64,000 nucleotides of DNA from Dryococelus australis (GCA_029891345.1 CM056993.1:108677800-108741799); one strand, 5' to 3'. Shown: positions 23,165 to 35,845, counted from the first letter of the stretch. Translations and numbers: made by a program. The notes: generated by a model from the letters alone, not told the origin.

Positions 23165-25040
23165 CTAGTGAGACTCTTCTAGTGTTACCCTGAGCTGACG
23201 TCTTGCTCCTTTTCTCTCATATTGGTAGCTGTCTGTAAGTGCAGCTCAGGAAGCTTGCCTTCCTGAGCCTCATTAGAGCAGTTGTCTCTTCGACTACCAA
23301 CCTTCCAGTAAGTGCCTGGGTCCGACTGCCACGTTCCGCGTGCCAGGTTTCTTTCTTGGAAACTATAGCCCAACTCCCAACAGGAGTTCTGCTCTTTGTG
23401 ACACCTGGGTCAGATTGCGATGTTCCGCTCACCTGGGAGCCATGGGAGTGGACGCCATTTGCCCTCTACTGTAAACTCCAGCTTGAACATGGGTCAGATT
23501 GCGATGTCCCGTGTGCCAAGTCTCTGGGTTGAAGACCAGTTGTACAGGCCTCCCATCTCACCTGATCTCTGCATCCCTCATTCCATCAGGCTGTGTCCAT
23601 CCATAACTGGCCACCCATTATCAACCTAATTGGTTACCCCCATCACTTTGTGCCTCATTATAGGGCTGGGTGGGGCAAAGCTGCCAAGCTAGGGGTAGCT
23701 CAAATTGGGGTATGAAGGGTAAGTGGCCCAGTTGACAACCAGATATACTTCTGGAAGAAAGAGGGTGCTGCACGTCATAGAGGGTCAACCACGAGCTCAG
23801 GCAGCTCCACTTCTAACCTCATCTGGCACGTACAATGCACAATATCTCCGCTGCTACCTATGCCGCCAGAGAAGACATCTACCTTTGTCCGACCATCTAA
23901 CGGTATCAGGGTAGTCAGGGCCCTTAACGTAACACCAGCTTACATTCCAATCAGGGCACCTACTCGCCGATCGCTCGCCTGTGTGCCATCCAAAGCTCAA
24001 CGCACAATTAATGACGTGGCCAAAGCTAACAACTCAGGCACCAGGAAAAACCCCATTCAAGCGACCACGACTTCACCATCATCCAGGGGGGTAAGTACCT
24101 TGGCCTTACCCTCCAAAAGCAAATCCCTTTAAGGGAAAGTGACGAGGCGACAACCGAACCCTGCGACGTTTCTCGGTTGCCTTGCTAGCCACGCACCTAG
24201 TAGTTAAAAGTCCAAGTACTGCTTGACTGGAGTCACCCCTGCCCCATGCGCAACCACATCTACCAAGTCTAGTCATTACACTTTGGTTGGCATCCTAGGA
24301 TGGCCCTTAAGGCCCTAGTCAGGGTACAAGCTGGTTATGTGTGCGTATTGGCTTGGCAATAAACAGGCATAAACCATGTTGGAAGGGTTATCATTTGTAA
24401 AACTATTTTTCAGCATCTTGTCTCCTACTATCTCTTGTTTTAACTGAAGTACCTCGAGTGCTCTTGCAGGAGCAGGCATGTGCCGACACCGGATCTCATC
24501 CACACCTATTGAGAGCCCCGCCTCTTCAGAGTGGTAGTCCATGTGACTGGTGCACCCTCCCGCCTACACATGTTTCCTTTCAGGCCATGCCTACCTCTAC
24601 AGAACACCCATTGTCTTCCTCTCTACTCTGTTTTACTCCACATGCGACGCCATAGTGCTGAGTGAGATAAACCGGACAAACAGGGACTAGCCCTTGTTGG
24701 AGGCCTGGTAGGGGAAGTTCAGAGTGCTGACCGGGTGTATTTCTGGAAGTGCGAGGAAGCAGTTCAGCAGAGGGGAATTGCAATCAGCTCAACCAGGGGA
24801 AGTTGCAGCGTGCATTATGACTTCCTTTTGCACGTTCCACGAGTCGTCTTACTACTGCCTCCCACATCGCAGAGAAACCAGAGACTGTCAACGGGTTCTC
24901 ATCCACAGATTGGGTGGTCCACCAACTAGATCCCATCACAAACTACACACCTACTTGTACTCAAACCAGGCCAGCAGTCTTTGGAAGTTTGGGGGGGGTG
25001 GGGGGGAAGTTGTGGATGCACCAACGCCGGCCAACAATGC
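23165..25040 (+). repeat. Continuation of the LTR-like DNA interrupted by element C
   Basis: The sequence resumes the pre-insertion site with CTAGTGAGACTC. Three imperfect copies of TGGGTCAGATTGCGATGTTC (near 23318, 23408 and 23490) are spaced about 80-95 bp. An AATAAA at 24358 follows GGGTACAAGCTGGTTATGTG, which matches 16180-16205. A G run lies at 24990-25006. Short frames here have no recognisable domains. Confidence 0.4.
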
Positions 25041-25286
25041 CACTAACTCCCGCTAGAAGGGGTGTCAACATTTTTCATTTCACAGCTTAGTGTGTAATTT
25101 ATGGGTTTTAACAGAAATTGAGTTCAGTTGTCAGGTTGCCATACAGTACAGGTTCAATTGAATGTAGTTTTGACAATGATACTGTGTGCTTAAAAGATAC
25201 AAACTTATAAAAAAGGGAACAAGATTAATGCCTTAATTATTATTGAAACCTACAATAGATGACTGTTTCTCTGTCTTATTGTGCAG

Positions 25287-25440
25287 CAATCCATGAATAC
25301 CTTGACAAAGATGTTGGTATCAGCTTGGAGGACCACAGCCCTCAGCGGTGTGTGGTGTGTGTAGCAGATGCTGCAAGCGAAGACTCTGACAGTAACAAGG
25401 CTAACCACATTGGTTCCTCAGACATCTTTGGAAAACTCAG
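25287..25440 (+). CDS. TBC1D23: TBC1D23 internal exon: linker after the rhodanese-like domain
   Basis: The exon lies between a strong acceptor (TTCTCTGTCTTATTGTGCAG) and CAG|GTTAGT. With one base from the preceding exon it starts A-IHEYLDKDVGISLEDH and ends SSDIFGKL plus two bases of the next codon. In vertebrate TBC1D23 the corresponding stretch directly follows ..GGFMA and is an acidic, serine-rich linker, as here (ASEDSDSN). The linker is poorly conserved, so support comes mainly from phase, splice sites and colinearity. Confidence 0.85.
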
Positions 25441-27465
25441 GTTAGTAAGAATTATGTATGTTCTGAACTTTCCACAATTGATAAGCTAAGAAATAAGTAC
25501 AGTCATAAGACACCCTTGTTGCATGACCTAGGCAGCTACACCCCAAGGGATAACGTTTTCTTATGGGGCTCTCCCAAGTTTGCACTGTCACTGGATAGTA
25601 CCATTTAAACTTGCACTGATATTTTAGCACATTCAAATAAAAATAACATACACAGCCCTTGAAAGTTTTGCAATTTTTTTGCGTGAACAATATAGTGAGT
25701 ATTGAGTTTGTTGCAATTATATTTTTCTTTTACGTGAACACTTTCAATTTATGCAGGGATGAGTAAAGTGGAATAATGAGCTTAACAAATTTATAATACT
25801 GATAATGTACAATACTGTTCATAAGAATACTCTTTTAGGGTGCATTACTCACTATAAAATAATGCCCAAACAAATTACGTCATATTTAGATAATGGCACC
25901 CAGTGCCCACAAAACCTTAGTGGTAGATAAAATAGAATTTTCAATAGCACCTGCAAAGCAATTTATTTGACAAGCCAATGCAAATATAATGAGAGCCCTT
26001 TCAAAAAAAAAACAAAATTACGTAGGGCAATTCTCAAAATGTACCACAAATCTGCCGGAACTTTTCGATCAATAAAAGTCAGACCAATAATGTTAGCAAT
26101 TTTAATTTTATAAGTGTTTCCCAAATACTTAATCAAGTTACGATGACCACATAGGGAAACTCACACTCTTAAGTGCCCAGACGTTGCATTTGACAGTTAT
26201 ACTACTTACTTACTCTATGGTACGCCATCGACATTCGCGCCCGGACTGCGCTTTGCCAGTCTTTGCAGTTGACCAATAAAAGTCTTATCACTTGGTTGCA
26301 CGTGCAGTTGGTATTGCTGTGTGTTATATACTGAGTTTATACCCGTGTAAGTGATTATTATGTGTTAGGTAAGAGCATTTAAAATGTGCTCAATGTTTTT
26401 AAACTGTTTATAAATATGCATGTGTTTGTAATATTATTAATAATATAATCTTTCCTTGGCTTCTTGCCCATTGTTGTGGGTGGAAGTAAATAACTGTTAT
26501 GAAATATAATTTAATGATTAAAAAGTAGTTTGGAAAACGTAGAAAAATAAAGTTAATAAAAAAAAAGCCCTAATAATCCGTTGTTAAATTCGCGGTAAAC
26601 TATCCATGTCTTGAGTTAAAACTTATGTCTTTTGCCATATTTTCATGCAGTGCAATACAGACGCTTCGTCCACCACATGTAGCATTGGTATTTTAAGAAA
26701 CGAAACAACTACAAGTGCATGTAAGTAACATAGGTTGCTTAGAACTTATTATTTCATATTTTAGCTAGTCGCAACATTTATTTACTGGATACATAGTATT
26801 GTAAAACTATACTTTAAATATTGATACAACTTATATAAATATTTTTTGCCAATATCGTGAGTTATATATTTTTAAGGAAGTGAGTTGATACACCATGCGC
26901 AATGAACTGAGGTAGCGCAATTGCACAGAGCAACTCTGTTTTACCCATCTCTAAAGATTTGGTGGTATTTTATTGGGCATAGTTATTATTAGAAACTGTC
27001 TTCTGCAGTTTTTGTTAGAATTTTTAGGGTTTAAATAATACTTGGCAAGTAATATTTGGCAAAAATTTTTGCAAATAAATCAGTTGTCATTTTAACCAAG
27101 GGATTGAGTATGGTTCGGCCGATGAACACTAGGCTAAACTATTATTATAAATAAAAATACAATTTTCTCAATTTTAAGTGAATATCTAAAGTAGATTAAT
27201 TTCAATAAGATCTTTTGAATGACATCTTTAGGCTGTTGGTTTAAACAAACATGTATTTTGAGGTTATGTATGATATTTCTCAGGTCTAAAATCCAAGTCC
27301 GCATCAGATTGCCTGAAGTTTTGAAGGTTGTTTTTAATGAATTCAGATTGTAGTGAATGCTGTATTTTCTAGTAAATGGTTTTGTTTGACTGTTAAGTCA
27401 CTCATTTACCCAGTTAAATTGTCTATATTATTATTTGTTATTAAAATTAGTGTTGTAAATAATTT
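25441..27465 (+). other. TBC1D23: TBC1D23 intron 3, 5' part
   Basis: AT-rich sequence without a recognised gene. A GC-richer patch at 26215-26300 (GACATTCGCGCCCGGACTGC) stands out but matches nothing else in the window. The part before 27466 may include more of the hAT element H, whose left end I did not find. Confidence 0.45.
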
Positions 27466-28240
27466 GTATGCTGTAGAAACGTAATACAAAGTGCTTAAAG
27501 TGCTCACAAAACTGAATACTAAAATTTAAGTAATAAAAGTATTACCACATATTGGAAATTGAAACCTATATAATTGTGCTCATAAAATCTGGTATTGGTA
27601 TCGCTGTAATTGGCAGCATCGGCAGCTGAAAATCGGTATTGGCAAATTGGGGTATCTGCTAGGGATGGGACGAACCCAGATTTTGGAAACGAACCGAACT
27701 AGAACTTAACCCAGAATATTTTTATCAAACCGAACCTGAACCGTACCTTTAAATTTGTACAAGAACTGAACTGGAACCGAACTATGCTATAATTGGTTGA
27801 ACCAAACTTTAAAAAATGTCTTATCCTCGTGCATATGCCTTTATAGTTCAGCCCTAAATTGGTGTGTGTGTGTGCGTGCATGCGTGTGTGTGTGTAGAAC
27901 CACCTTAAAAATCCGAGGATTATGGATGCTAAACAGTAATCAGTGTGTGTGCACATGTATATCTGCAAATTAACTACTTAACATCAATTACAGTGGTCCC
28001 GTGGATCATTTTAGCAGTTGCCCACTCAAGTAATGAGAGTTTTGTTACTGGACCTCCGGACTTGGCTACGAGGTGCAAAGTGAAAACAAAATACTATATA
28101 CATACAGCCTTCATAGTCAGCCCCCATTTCTGCAAGTATTAAAAACAAACAAATACAACCACATTCACAATTTCATGTCTAATTCTTTAAACATGTGGGC
28201 CTAAAATGGAGTAAGTGCGTGCGCACGTGCACACATACAT

Positions 28241-28387
28241 ACACAGAGAGAGAGTGTGTGTGAGAGAGAGAGTGTGTGTGTGTCTCTCTCTCTCTCTCTC
28301 TCTCCTCCCCTCCCCCTCCCCCTCCCCCTCCCCCTCCCCCTCTCCCTCTCCCTCTCCCTCTCCCTCTCCCTCTCTCTCTCTCTCTCT
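28241..28387. repeat. GT/CT microsatellite with (CTCCCC)n core
   Basis: AG and GT repeats pass into CT repeats, then about a dozen CTCCCC or CTCCCT units, then CT repeats again. Frames through it are low-complexity and not coding. Confidence 0.95.
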
Positions 28388-28484
28388 GCCAAATTTTTTC
28401 TAGAGTGGAAAAAGGTTCTACATTATCATAATATTAACTTTTATTTTTATAGGTTTAGTTGTAACACTAGGAAATGTATCTTTG

Positions 28485-28717
28485 TATAGGCTATTCACGT
28501 TGAAGTTTTAAGGCCCTTCAAAATTTTCCCTACAAGCCAATTTTTAACTTTCTTCCACTTTTTAATATCAACATTGTCAAGCGAATAATAAATATGGTGT
28601 ATACTTTCACCACTCTAAAATGTCAGTGTCTGAGACTACAATAAATCATATTTATAAGTGGTTAATGCCTGTTGGCAGGGCCTTAAGAAGTGCTCACTTT
28701 ATCGTGAACAACCTATA
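28485..28717 (-). mobile_element. MITE family K, copy 1 (reverse orientation)
   Basis: The ends are TATAGGCTATTCACG and CGTGAACAACCTATA. The right half (AATAATAAATATGGTGTATACTTTC..CACTCT, then CCTTAAGAAGTGCTCACTTT) matches copies 2 and 3 read in reverse. It is the most diverged of the three. Confidence 0.6.
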
Positions 28718-29732
28718 ATCGTTTTAGACATGGTATGTGAAAACCACAAATTAGCAGCATAAAAAAATGTTAATTGAAACTGTAATATCCCAAAAACTTG
28801 CAAATCACTTATTTTGTATACAAGCATTTAAATAAATAATAGCACCTGGTTTTACAAACTATAGAGTTCAAGATATAATGCTGTCATCACTGCTACAAAA
28901 ACAATAATCAAATATGACTTGTTCAGTAATTTTTGTTGTGTTGCATTGTTATTTTTCAATTTCTTTGAAGTGAAGTATCATATTTACTTGTGTATAGTGC
29001 ACGCCATGATTGTATTCTTTTATTTAAAATGAATTTGTGGCGATTGCGATATATTTTGAAAATATATTAATTAAATAACTCGTGGGGCTTAAAGCCAAAA
29101 TATTGTGGATTCTATAAGGTAAAGGTAACCTTATGGTTGTTAAAAGAAGAATTGTCAACAACTGAGGTGGGCGGCTAGGTTCCTTTTTTTTGCTTCTGTT
29201 ATGCAGTGCCAATCATTAAAAGAGAACTGTCAGAGTCAACAGGCATGGGCAGCCTGCTTTCTTTTTTTGCTGCTTTTAGGCAGTGGCATGCTGGAATTGT
29301 TTTGTTCAGCTGGTTTTTTTTTTTTCTGTGGTGGAATGTGAGACACTACCCTCTCTAAAAAAAGGTGTTTCCTCTTCCCTTTTCCTCCAGGTAGCAATCC
29401 TCTAGACTCTTCCACTACGCTTCCCTTTAAACATCAAGGGACACTTTAGGAGTGAATAATTTACGGCTCTACAGAAATGTTTTCCTTTATTTTTGGAAAA
29501 AAAGTACAAGCTGTACATGATTAAATACTTAAGTTCGTTAATGATGTTCCTTTCTAGCACATTTTCGAACCGAACAGTAAATTTTTCCAACGGAACTAGA
29601 ACCAATTTTTGACGTGGCTATAAATTTTGAACCGAACACAAACATAATCTTAAAGTTCGAACATAACCTTAAAGTTTGGGTTCGGTTCGAAATTCAAATG
29701 TTCATACCATCTCAAGTATCGGCCCATCCCTA

Positions 29733-32489
29733 ATTATAAAGGTTTTTAAAGTGCACGACTTACTCCAGGTTCATCAAAAACAATGCAAGAGTAGGAATAA
29801 TAAAGCTGGAATCACTGTTATAAGTTAGTAAATATTTAAAAAGGTTTTATAGGAATTCAAATTAGTTTGCGAAACTTGCTTCTCGAAAAATTTGCCACAA
29901 AATTAAATATTGAATAACTTAAAAGCTCTGTTAGCCCACATCTTGCATTGAACATAAGTAAAAGTTTTTAAGCATCACTAATGAAAATCAAATAACAGAC
30001 AAATCATCAATTCATTATACTTTTGAAGAGCTAGTTCAATATTTAAAAACAAGAGTCAACAGACAAGCACCCTAGATGTCAGTTCTACTGAGGTTGTGCA
30101 AGGTGATTCAGACGAACACCATCAGACATGGCAGTGTATCTCGGAGGAAAGCACACAAAGTATAGTTTTGACTTAATAAAGCAAGTTGTATGTTGTGTTC
30201 CTCATATGAACTACTTCATAGTTAAATACTCCCCCTGGTAGTAATTTTGACCAAAGCAATGAAAAAAGTATCACTGAATGCAATGACATCTTCAATAATA
30301 GAAGAGATATGGAAGTGTACGGCACTCAGTCACACTCACTAGTTAGAATATTGTTGAATAGCGAACCATACTGTTACTCCTCAATTGAACATGGTGATGC
30401 TAGGTGTTCGGAATCACCATCGTGATGCATTGTCTCTATGTTGAAAACTCTGCGGATGGCCAACAACAGTTTGTAAAGAAAACCAACTTCTTAATGAAAG
30501 TAATGATGATGAAAGAGATGGAAATTAGGTGCCTTCATTTCTACGTGTGAAGATGGGGAAAGAAACATTTTGTTATTATGATTTCATAAGGAGAGCTAGT
30601 AAACATGATTTTCCTCCATTATGTCATAAGCAGTAATATATAAATTGTGAGGAGACTGCCTCCCTACCTTCTAGTAGAGTGGAACCAGAACTCTGATGTC
30701 GCTTAATTTTTATAGGGAATTGTCTTATGTAAGGTAATTATATATTTTGAACTTCAGGAATAGAGCTCTTTAGTAAATAAAAGTATTTCTTTCTTAATGT
30801 TTTATTAACATACCATGAATTGAGAATTAATTTTACTAGAATGTTTATTTATTGATGACTTAAGGAATTACAATATATTTCCTTGAGTTATAATAAATTG
30901 TCACGCAGATGTCTACTACCATAATGTAAATCAGTGAACATAATCAATGTCATGTAATTCTATGTTAAAGGTTTATTTTCTTTATATTAATTTAAAACTG
31001 TAATAACGAACTATTCCATAGCTTTCTTGCAAAGTCAGCAAGAAAGCTTGTATATGAGGAAATAAAGTTGCAGCATGTTTTGGCCCCTCATGTCTTGTTG
31101 GTGTTAGGGCATCACCTGCAGGGTGTGGCTGGGTGATGCGCAGCAGATGTTGCAGCTGGATATAGGTAATGGTCATGCACTGCTCGAGGCATTTGATTTT
31201 GTGTCTTCGAGGAGGCAAGATCGAGGTTGTTGAGAGCCCAGGAGAGGTTTATGGGAGCCTTATAGGGAATTGTATTTAGATATTTAATAGTATGCAATAC
31301 TTTACTACAATTCTGAAGTCAGTCAGTTCCATTATGTAGGTAACACGAAGGAAATTAGGTCAGTGTGATACCAGCTTTCAACGAGATTATGTTGAGAGGT
31401 TCCTCAGCCCAGACGGAGCTCATGATGGGAACTCAATAGTTAAGGATAGCTTGGCAGTGGCTTTAAAGGCACTGCCAAAAGTGCTCTTTTTAACTAGTTT
31501 TGTGTAGCCAGTGATAAGATTCTTCATGTATGTAGGTTTTATTCTCTGGTAAATCAATTTTAGGTTTTGCGGAGTCTCCAAATTTTATATTGTTTTAGCA
31601 GTTTAATCTGAGTGATGTAATTAATTAGTCTGAGTAATATGAATTTCATTTTGTGGGAGCAATAGTATTAAAAAATGTTATTCTTGGATATTTAAAGTTC
31701 GACCTTTTTGGATATCAAAGTAAAGAATATATTTTGTTATTAAATAATAAAGTAATTTTAATATTATTATCCACAATAAATATAGGTAGTTATTATCATC
31801 AACAGTCCTTTTCAGTATTTGTGTTAAATTGATTAATTTTTTAAACCTGAGATTAGCAATATATCCTAATGAATTCTGCATAGTTTGATTAGTTTAAAAG
31901 ACTTTGGTTAGTGAAAAAGGAGAAAATTAATGTATTATTATGCTTTCAAGTAGTTTTAAGTATTTTTGGATGTTACTTAGAGATAAATGGCAGGTATGTG
32001 TGACATACATTAGTCTCAATCTGTAGTGACATATCAGAAAACATGATCAATTGTAGTTGAGATGAACTGTTGTAGTTGGAGCTGAAAATGGCACCTTAAT
32101 TCTGTAATGTTTGTGCTCATTTGTTGGATCTGTTACAGCTCTTGAGTCATAATCCGTTGGTTCAGGTTAAATATGAGGGTAATATTGTACCCATGATAGT
32201 CTTATTAATCGTGGTCAGAGTTTGAATGAATGTCAAGATAAAAATTTAAACTGTGGATGTGGACACCATGTGTAATTGAATAGGAGAATTATATCTTAGA
32301 GACAGTTGTTGGAAACAGCTAATTAAATTTGTGTCTTGTTGGAGAATCGCTAAATTAATGAATTGCCTTCCCTGCAGCTTAGTAATCTGGGACTGACCCT
32401 TCCCGGGCTGCGTAATCTCTGAAGATATGCTTTGCAGGGCTTAACCTTGTCATGAGCAAAAATAATTCTGCAATTGTCACAGATGCAGA
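29733..32489 (+). other. TBC1D23: TBC1D23 intron 3, middle part
   Basis: AT-rich with no gene recognised. A GC-richer 31070-31280 segment has short minus-strand frames (for example INLSWALNNLDLASSKTQNQ) that look retroelement-derived but cannot be placed. A small imperfect tandem near 31020-31060 (CTTTCTTGCAAAGTCAGCAAGAAAGC) is a hairpin. Confidence 0.4.
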
Positions 32490-32740
32490 AGGGACTGTGG
32501 TGGTGTAATGCACTACTTGCCTCCCACCTAGGCAAACTGGGTTTGATTTTCTTCAGGGTTGCTCCCAGATTTTTGTTTATGGGAATTGTGCCGTAGGATG
32601 CCGCTGGTCGGCTGGTTTTCTCAGGGATCTCCTGTTTTCCCCACCTCTGCATTCTGGCACTGCTTCATACTCACCTCATGTTATCCTCATCGGCTCTCAA
32701 GACCACAATGTTAAGAGTTGCCCAAATTTCTTCCACTTCC
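32490..32740 (+). mobile_element. tRNA-derived SINE, second family
   Basis: The head reads TGGTGGTGTAATGCACTAC, TTGCCTCCCACCTAGG and CTGGGTTTGATTTTC, which are decayed Pol III box A and box B sequences. The body continues with GGGAATTGTGCCGTAGG and ends TCATACTCACCTCATGTTATCC..GGCTCTCAAGACC. The reverse strand gives the EKTSRPAAS-GTIP pseudo-ORF often mis-annotated in insect genomes. Confidence 0.65.
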
Positions 32741-33274
32741 ACCGATGCAGAATTAGTTTCGGTAACCTCCATCCAGTTGCCTAAATTATTGTGGTGGCAA
32801 CCGATCATCGCCTTTGTAACATCATAATGCAAGAATATTTCTTTTTTGCCTCGACTAGTTTAGGATGTTTAGATTATCACCCTGTTTACTGTTGTGTATC
32901 ATGACAAAATCAAATTTGTAAATTTTGAGTTACTCTTTATTTTTTAGTTGAGTTACCTATACCCATATTTGACAATATTGTGTTCTCTTGTTGTAAAATA
33001 AAAAATTAAAAATATATTTGCCTCAAAGGAACAAAATAACCATACACAATATTATGGATATGTGTAAAAATTCTAACCACACCTTATAGAAAGGGTGGAA
33101 AATGTCATTTATGTGAGTATTTGATAGCATTAATTTTATTTTTTATAGCATGTATTAGCTTGTATAGGGATGTCCCACTTAAAATATCAAGACTTACCAT
33201 GTTCTTACTGCATTAGCTTACAAGTAGTACATGCATACATTAGCTCATAATAAGAACTGGCCAGTAAAATATCG
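32741..33274 (+). other. TBC1D23: TBC1D23 intron 3, AT-rich, nothing recognised
   Basis: No repeat or reading frame was recognised. It ends at the insertion site of element A. Confidence 0.5.
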
Positions 33275-33278
33275 AAAT
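33275..33278. repeat. Target site duplication of element A (left)
   Basis: AAAT before the left LTR matches AAAT at 42810-42813 after the right LTR. Confidence 0.6.
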
Positions 33279-35845
33279 TGATGCGTGCCCGGGTTAATGG
33301 AAATGGCACAGTCACAGTGGTTTTAGATTACGCAGGTCAGCTTACGCATTCGGTTGGTGTCTTTTCTGAAGTGGTAGTTTCCTACTAGAAATCTTCACTG
33401 AATACGTCCTTCTACGTGCCGGGACAAAGTTTATGATCCATGTGTTGGCAAGTCTGGGTCGTTCAGTTAACTTCTTAGTTACGGTAAGTTGAATTGCAGC
33501 TGTAGTTTGGCGGGAGGTGTTGGAGGTACCTGACTTACTGAGAGAATCTTCGGCTGACTGGAGGGTAGTGGTCATCTGCTGGCTGGATCCGCTGGTGCAG
33601 TCAGGTGCAATGGAGTTGAGGGTACCACGTCGGCTAACACTGTACCATACTCCAAAACCTGGGGTTGGTGATTTCTAGGTGTCACTCGGTCCCGTGTACC
33701 CAACCACTTGTGACGGAGTGGTACTCTGGGTGAGTACGGATTGGTGGTGACGTGAATAAAAAGTAGTTGCACATGGTAGTGGACTGTCTCTCCTTTTGCC
33801 TAATTAAGGCAATGCAGTCATGTTCCGCCTGCCATGCCGCTGTGGGTTGAACTACTGCTTGGTAGCGAGGTGGGCATCCTTTGCTCCTCTCTCCTTGAGC
33901 CAGGAGGTTGTTTTACAGAAGTTGGTTTGACTTTTGCAGCAGCAGTTCTCTTCTGCACCAAGTCCAGGAACTTGGGGCAGGCTTTTGAGAGGGCTGTGTG
34001 GTCGCCTGCGCAGTTGCTGAATGTTGGCTTGGATTTTATTTCGTTCTTGTTGCAGGCACTCTCGGGTGAGGGCCGACGCAGTGTGGGCATTTTGTTGGCA
34101 TTGAACAGTGGTTTCTTGTGTGGCCTAGGGCTAGACAATTATGGCATTGTGCCACGTCTGTCTGCCATTTCTGATACTGTCATGGATGCACAGTAGTTAT
34201 GTTTATCCTTGTGACTGAGAGCAGAGGAGGGAGAGCAGTGTTCTGCGCCACCGTAACACAGAAAAATCGTTGCGGCTGCAACGTGAACTTGTTCGGGTCT
34301 GTGTGGTCTGGGATTCGTTTTTTAAACTGGTAGATGTGCTGGATTGTGTAACCGGCGCATTCCAGATCTGCCTTGATGTCAGCTATTTCAGTTGTGGGGT
34401 GGAGATCAAAGATTACTTTTTGTGGGAGCTCGGAAACTTGGCAAAAAGTGAAATAATGAATGTAATTCGCTTCGAGCATTGTGCGAGCAGCTTTGTAGTA
34501 TTCTGAATTTTTTGTAATGATTTGTGTTCCCTGGGCAGTGGGGAGAAGGGAGAACCCGTCCCTACTAATTGCTCGCAGTTTCTGAATAAGTAAATTGTAT
34601 TTAGTGGCATCAGGAACCACTAATCTGAACTGATTTTGTCTTTTTTGTTGTGTTTGAGGTGCAGCCGGTTGTGTTTGATGGGTGGGAATGCTTGAAGAGC
34701 TGGGGTTGTTTACTGTGGAGGTTTTTTCTGTGACCTCTTGTAACAGGGAGAACCTATTTTGAATAGGGATGTTGTTGGTCTGTGCCTCATACGACACTGA
34801 ATGGAGAAACTTGTTCTCCTGTGTGGTTCTTTTCTCGGGTACTGTGGATGTTCTGTCCCCTTTTCTTTTAACCACCTGAAAGTCAGTTTCCATGTTCATT
34901 TTCTCGTTTTCTGCCGCCGGTGTTGTTGGTCGGGAGGAAGCTGATGTGCTGAGCGTTGGTGTCGTTGGAGCCAAGAGAGTGGCTAGGAGAAGATCAATGT
35001 GGTCTGGGATACCCTGAGGAAAGATGTCGGGCACAGATTGGTGATTCGGTCATCTCTTTGCAAGTTCAATCCATCTCTTGTTTTCTTTGAGGTACTCTAA
35101 ACTGTATGGGCCAGTTCCTGTCATCCATGACGGCTCAGTCGGCTCCCTGCCCGCCGCCATGACCCGCGAGGGGGGAGGGGGCGGCTCTGTGTGGAGCGAC
35201 TCACGACGTGGTGTGTGAAACTGGCGAGAAAGTGTTGTTAAGAAAGTGCCTAAATCGGTGCTGTCCACTGTGGCCGCTGACCCACTAGGGGCTAGGCTCG
35301 AGTTGACCTGTTTACAGGCCGACCACAGTGTACAAGGTGTGTGCCGCGTAGCTATATGTCGTAAACAACAAGAAAAAGCAAGTCGCACCCTCCTTAGTTG
35401 GAGGTCAAGGCTGGAGTGTGTGAGGTGTGAGGAAGACTTGCGAGCCCGGCCGTGTACATACTTATATAGTCAGAACTGCAGGGTGCGGCCGCGGGTCGCG
35501 GATGGGGTGGCGTGTGGTTTCCCTCTGCTGTGAGGCCAGTGTGGGAGGAGAGAATCCTCTAGTCATAACTTTGCTTCAGGAATGATCGGCGGCGCTCGGC
35601 TGTGCCCTGAGGTGGCTGACAGCTTGTAGGCACACAGCGCAGGGGAAGAGGGGAGACGGCGTGCTTGCTGGGTTACATAACCTTGAAAGTCACGTGTTCA
35701 GGGCACCCTCCAGAATTGTGGCGACCAGCAACGTTCGTCTACAGGTTTGCATGATTGACTCTCATGTGGGTTGAAGTAGGAATACTTGACATGATTAGCG
35801 ATGAGTCGTTATCGTATTTAATAGTGGTATAAGTGGCATATGTCA
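33279..35845 (-). repeat. 3' LTR of element A with an insertion
   Basis: 33279-33901 matches 40842-41478, and 35432-35845 matches 42383-42809. In element orientation it starts TGACATATGCCAC and ends GGGCACGCATCA. The 1.5 kb between the two matching blocks is a jockey-type ORF1 and is absent from the other LTR. An ACTATATAAG promoter box on the minus strand lies at 35461-35470. Confidence 0.85.
33818..35388 (-). pseudogene. Non-LTR retrotransposon ORF1 (jockey-like gag)
   Basis: The frame 35388-35050 starts the protein with Pro/Arg-rich sequence. 35034-34180 is open for 284 codons and contains FQVVKRK, NRFSLLQEV, FRLVVPDATKYN, then FDLHPTTEIADIKADLECAG and QPQRFFCVTVAQN, as in the PRE_C2HC domain of jockey-clade ORF1. 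34138-33910 adds the knuckle region CAGDHTALSKACPKF. The sequence after about 33901 belongs to the LTR, so ORF2 and the 3' end are missing. Jockey insertions usually lose the 5' end, so this truncation is unusual. ORF1 coats the RNA of such elements. Confidence 0.8.

Larger units (their letters stand above)
27660..29715. mobile_element. Nested hAT-like element with 8-bp target duplication
   Basis: It begins TAGGGATGGGACGAACC and its other end read inward is TTGAGATGGTATGAAC. Both ends contain GAACCGAAC blocks further in. The flanks are GTATCTGC (27652-27659) and GTATCGGC (29716-29723), an 8-bp duplication with one mismatch, as expected of hAT transposition. The interior holds a microsatellite and a MITE but no transposase. 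Confidence 0.65.
27466..29732. mobile_element. hAT-like element H, copy 2, interrupted by a second hAT
   Basis: 27466-27659 matches the left edge of the window (1-190). Its terminal 17 bases (GTATCGGCCCATCCCTA) lie at 29716-29732 after an insertion. Removing the insertion and one copy of its duplication restores the arrangement of copy 1. No transposase frame remains. Confidence 0.65.

Noticed and set aside
23200-23530. Tandem-repeat array or CRISPR-like spacing of TGGGTCAGATTGCGATGTTC
   Set aside because: Only three imperfect copies with unequal spacing inside LTR-like DNA of a eukaryote; too few for an array.
28201-28403. Short ORFs rich in Ser/Pro/Leu or Arg/Glu
   Set aside because: They are translations of a microsatellite.
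32350-32652. 100-codon minus-strand ORF
   Set aside because: It is the reverse translation of a SINE, a well-known false gene in insect annotations.
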